Part shown: positions 24,147 through 24,293 of the stretch, piece after piece
Layout of the letters: the number at the start of each line of letters is the position of its first letter
Numbering within the stretch: position 1 is the stretch's first letter
Assembly: GCA_964510065.1 (NCBI GenBank)
Contig: CAZEAC010000069.1
Location: 1 to 24,293, forward strand
Length of the DNA: 24,293 bases
Direction: 5' to 3'
Origin: CAZEAC01 sp964510065
GTDB lineage: Bacteria; Bdellovibrionota_C; UBA2361; CAIXSY01
Made by a program: the position numbers and the translations under genes
The notes under the pieces: generated by a model
The model's input: only the letters and a program-made list of their open reading frames with translations
Databases searched by the model: none
Told to the model about the DNA's origin: nothing

Positions 24147-24192
24147 TTAATTATATTAAAGTTGACTTTAATATTATTCTTGATATAATTAA
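24147..24192 (+). promoter_or_regulatory. Consensus-like sigma-70 promoter with nested operator palindromes
   Basis: TTGACT (24162-24167) and TATAAT (24184-24189) are separated by 16 bp. ATATTAAAGT (24153-24162) and ACTTTAATAT (24165-24174) form an exact palindrome with a 2-bp centre, covering the -35 box. Outside it, TTAATTATAT (24147-24156) mirrors ATATAATTAA (24183-24192), the second arm covering the -10 box. A protein bound here would block RNA polymerase. The region is very AT-rich, so some symmetry is expected by chance, but the central one includes G and C. Confidence 0.6.
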
Positions 24193-24234
24193 AATATACT
24201 TATTATTATTAAATATAGTCAATAAATTAGGCAG

Positions 24235-24293
24235 ATGAAGCAGTGGTACGAAATAATTGGCGAAGAGGACCTGCAGTTTATTAAACGCTTCCT
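24235..24293 (+). CDS. Start of a DUF2089-like HTH regulator, cut by window end
   Basis: The first 19 codons and part of the next are present. They start MKQWYEIIGEEDLQFIKRF, close to my memory of the DUF2089 N-terminus (W..L...DL.FI.RF), which is normally followed by LASGSLKELA..YGVSYPTVR, a winged or HTH-like sequence. That part lies outside the window. The ribosome binding site is poor (TTAGGCAG). It follows a strong-looking promoter with an operator palindrome, which would suit an autoregulated gene. Confidence 0.5.
   Translation, partial: MKQWYEIIGEEDLQFIKRF

Noticed and set aside
1..24293. tRNA, rRNA, CRISPR array or insertion sequence
   Set aside because: I saw no cloverleaf, rRNA signature, regularly spaced repeat or transposase frame on either strand.

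Overview
The window comes from a Gram-negative bacterium. Three things suggest this: a predicted outer-membrane beta-barrel, extracytosolic redox and cell-wall proteins, and an envelope-polysaccharide locus. A flagellin-like gene behind a near-consensus sigma-54 promoter points to a flagellated ancestor with sigma-54 control. Base composition is medium by eye, except for a very AT-rich stretch after about 24135. I cannot assign a phylum.

Layout. (1) 142-945: a flagellin-like protein lacking the terminal polymerisation helices, preceded by a GG-N10-GC sigma-54 site. (2) 1062-3023, minus: a hybrid PAS histidine kinase with a C-terminal receiver. (3) 3227-4381, plus: a DUF1972-type family 4 glycosyltransferase. 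(4) 4359-7140, minus: a probable flavin redox operon. In transcription order it holds an exported protein with a covalent-FMN motif, a His-bearing 4-TM membrane protein, the FMN transferase ApbE, and a secreted NlpC/P60-like protein. The first three are joined by 4-nt stop/start overlaps. An outer-membrane barrel gene (7365-8183) diverges from it behind a strong-looking, repeat-rich promoter. (5) 8241-13000, minus: two coupled genes, a DUF2079 membrane protein with a carbohydrate-binding-like tail and an alkaline-phosphatase-superfamily membrane enzyme. The enzyme has Thr at the sulfatase Cys position and an NPCBM-like tail. (6) 13041-13109: a long, almost perfect hairpin in the divergent spacer. 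(7) 13162-18281, plus: an unrecognised protein, a family 2 glycosyltransferase, a multi-TM PTPS-related (GT-C-like) protein and an exported single-TM protein; the last three genes overlap. (8) 19000-23966, plus: a GtrB/ArnC-like family 2 glycosyltransferase, two family 4 glycosyltransferases and a WcaJ-type polyprenyl-phosphate hexose-1-phosphate transferase. (9) 24147-24293: a consensus-like promoter with a 22-bp operator-like palindrome, then the first 19 codons of a DUF2089-like regulator.

How the genes may work together. Regions 3 and 5 to 8 fit one surface-glycan programme. The WcaJ-type enzyme would prime a lipid carrier, the GT4 and GT2 enzymes would extend the glycan or charge carriers, and the GT-C-like protein and the Thr-type transferase would act on the periplasmic face. 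No Wzx, Wzy, Wza or ABC exporter is in the window, so the locus either continues outside or uses something else. Region 4 looks like a separate flavin-based periplasmic electron-transfer module. All family calls are from motif recognition, without database searches.
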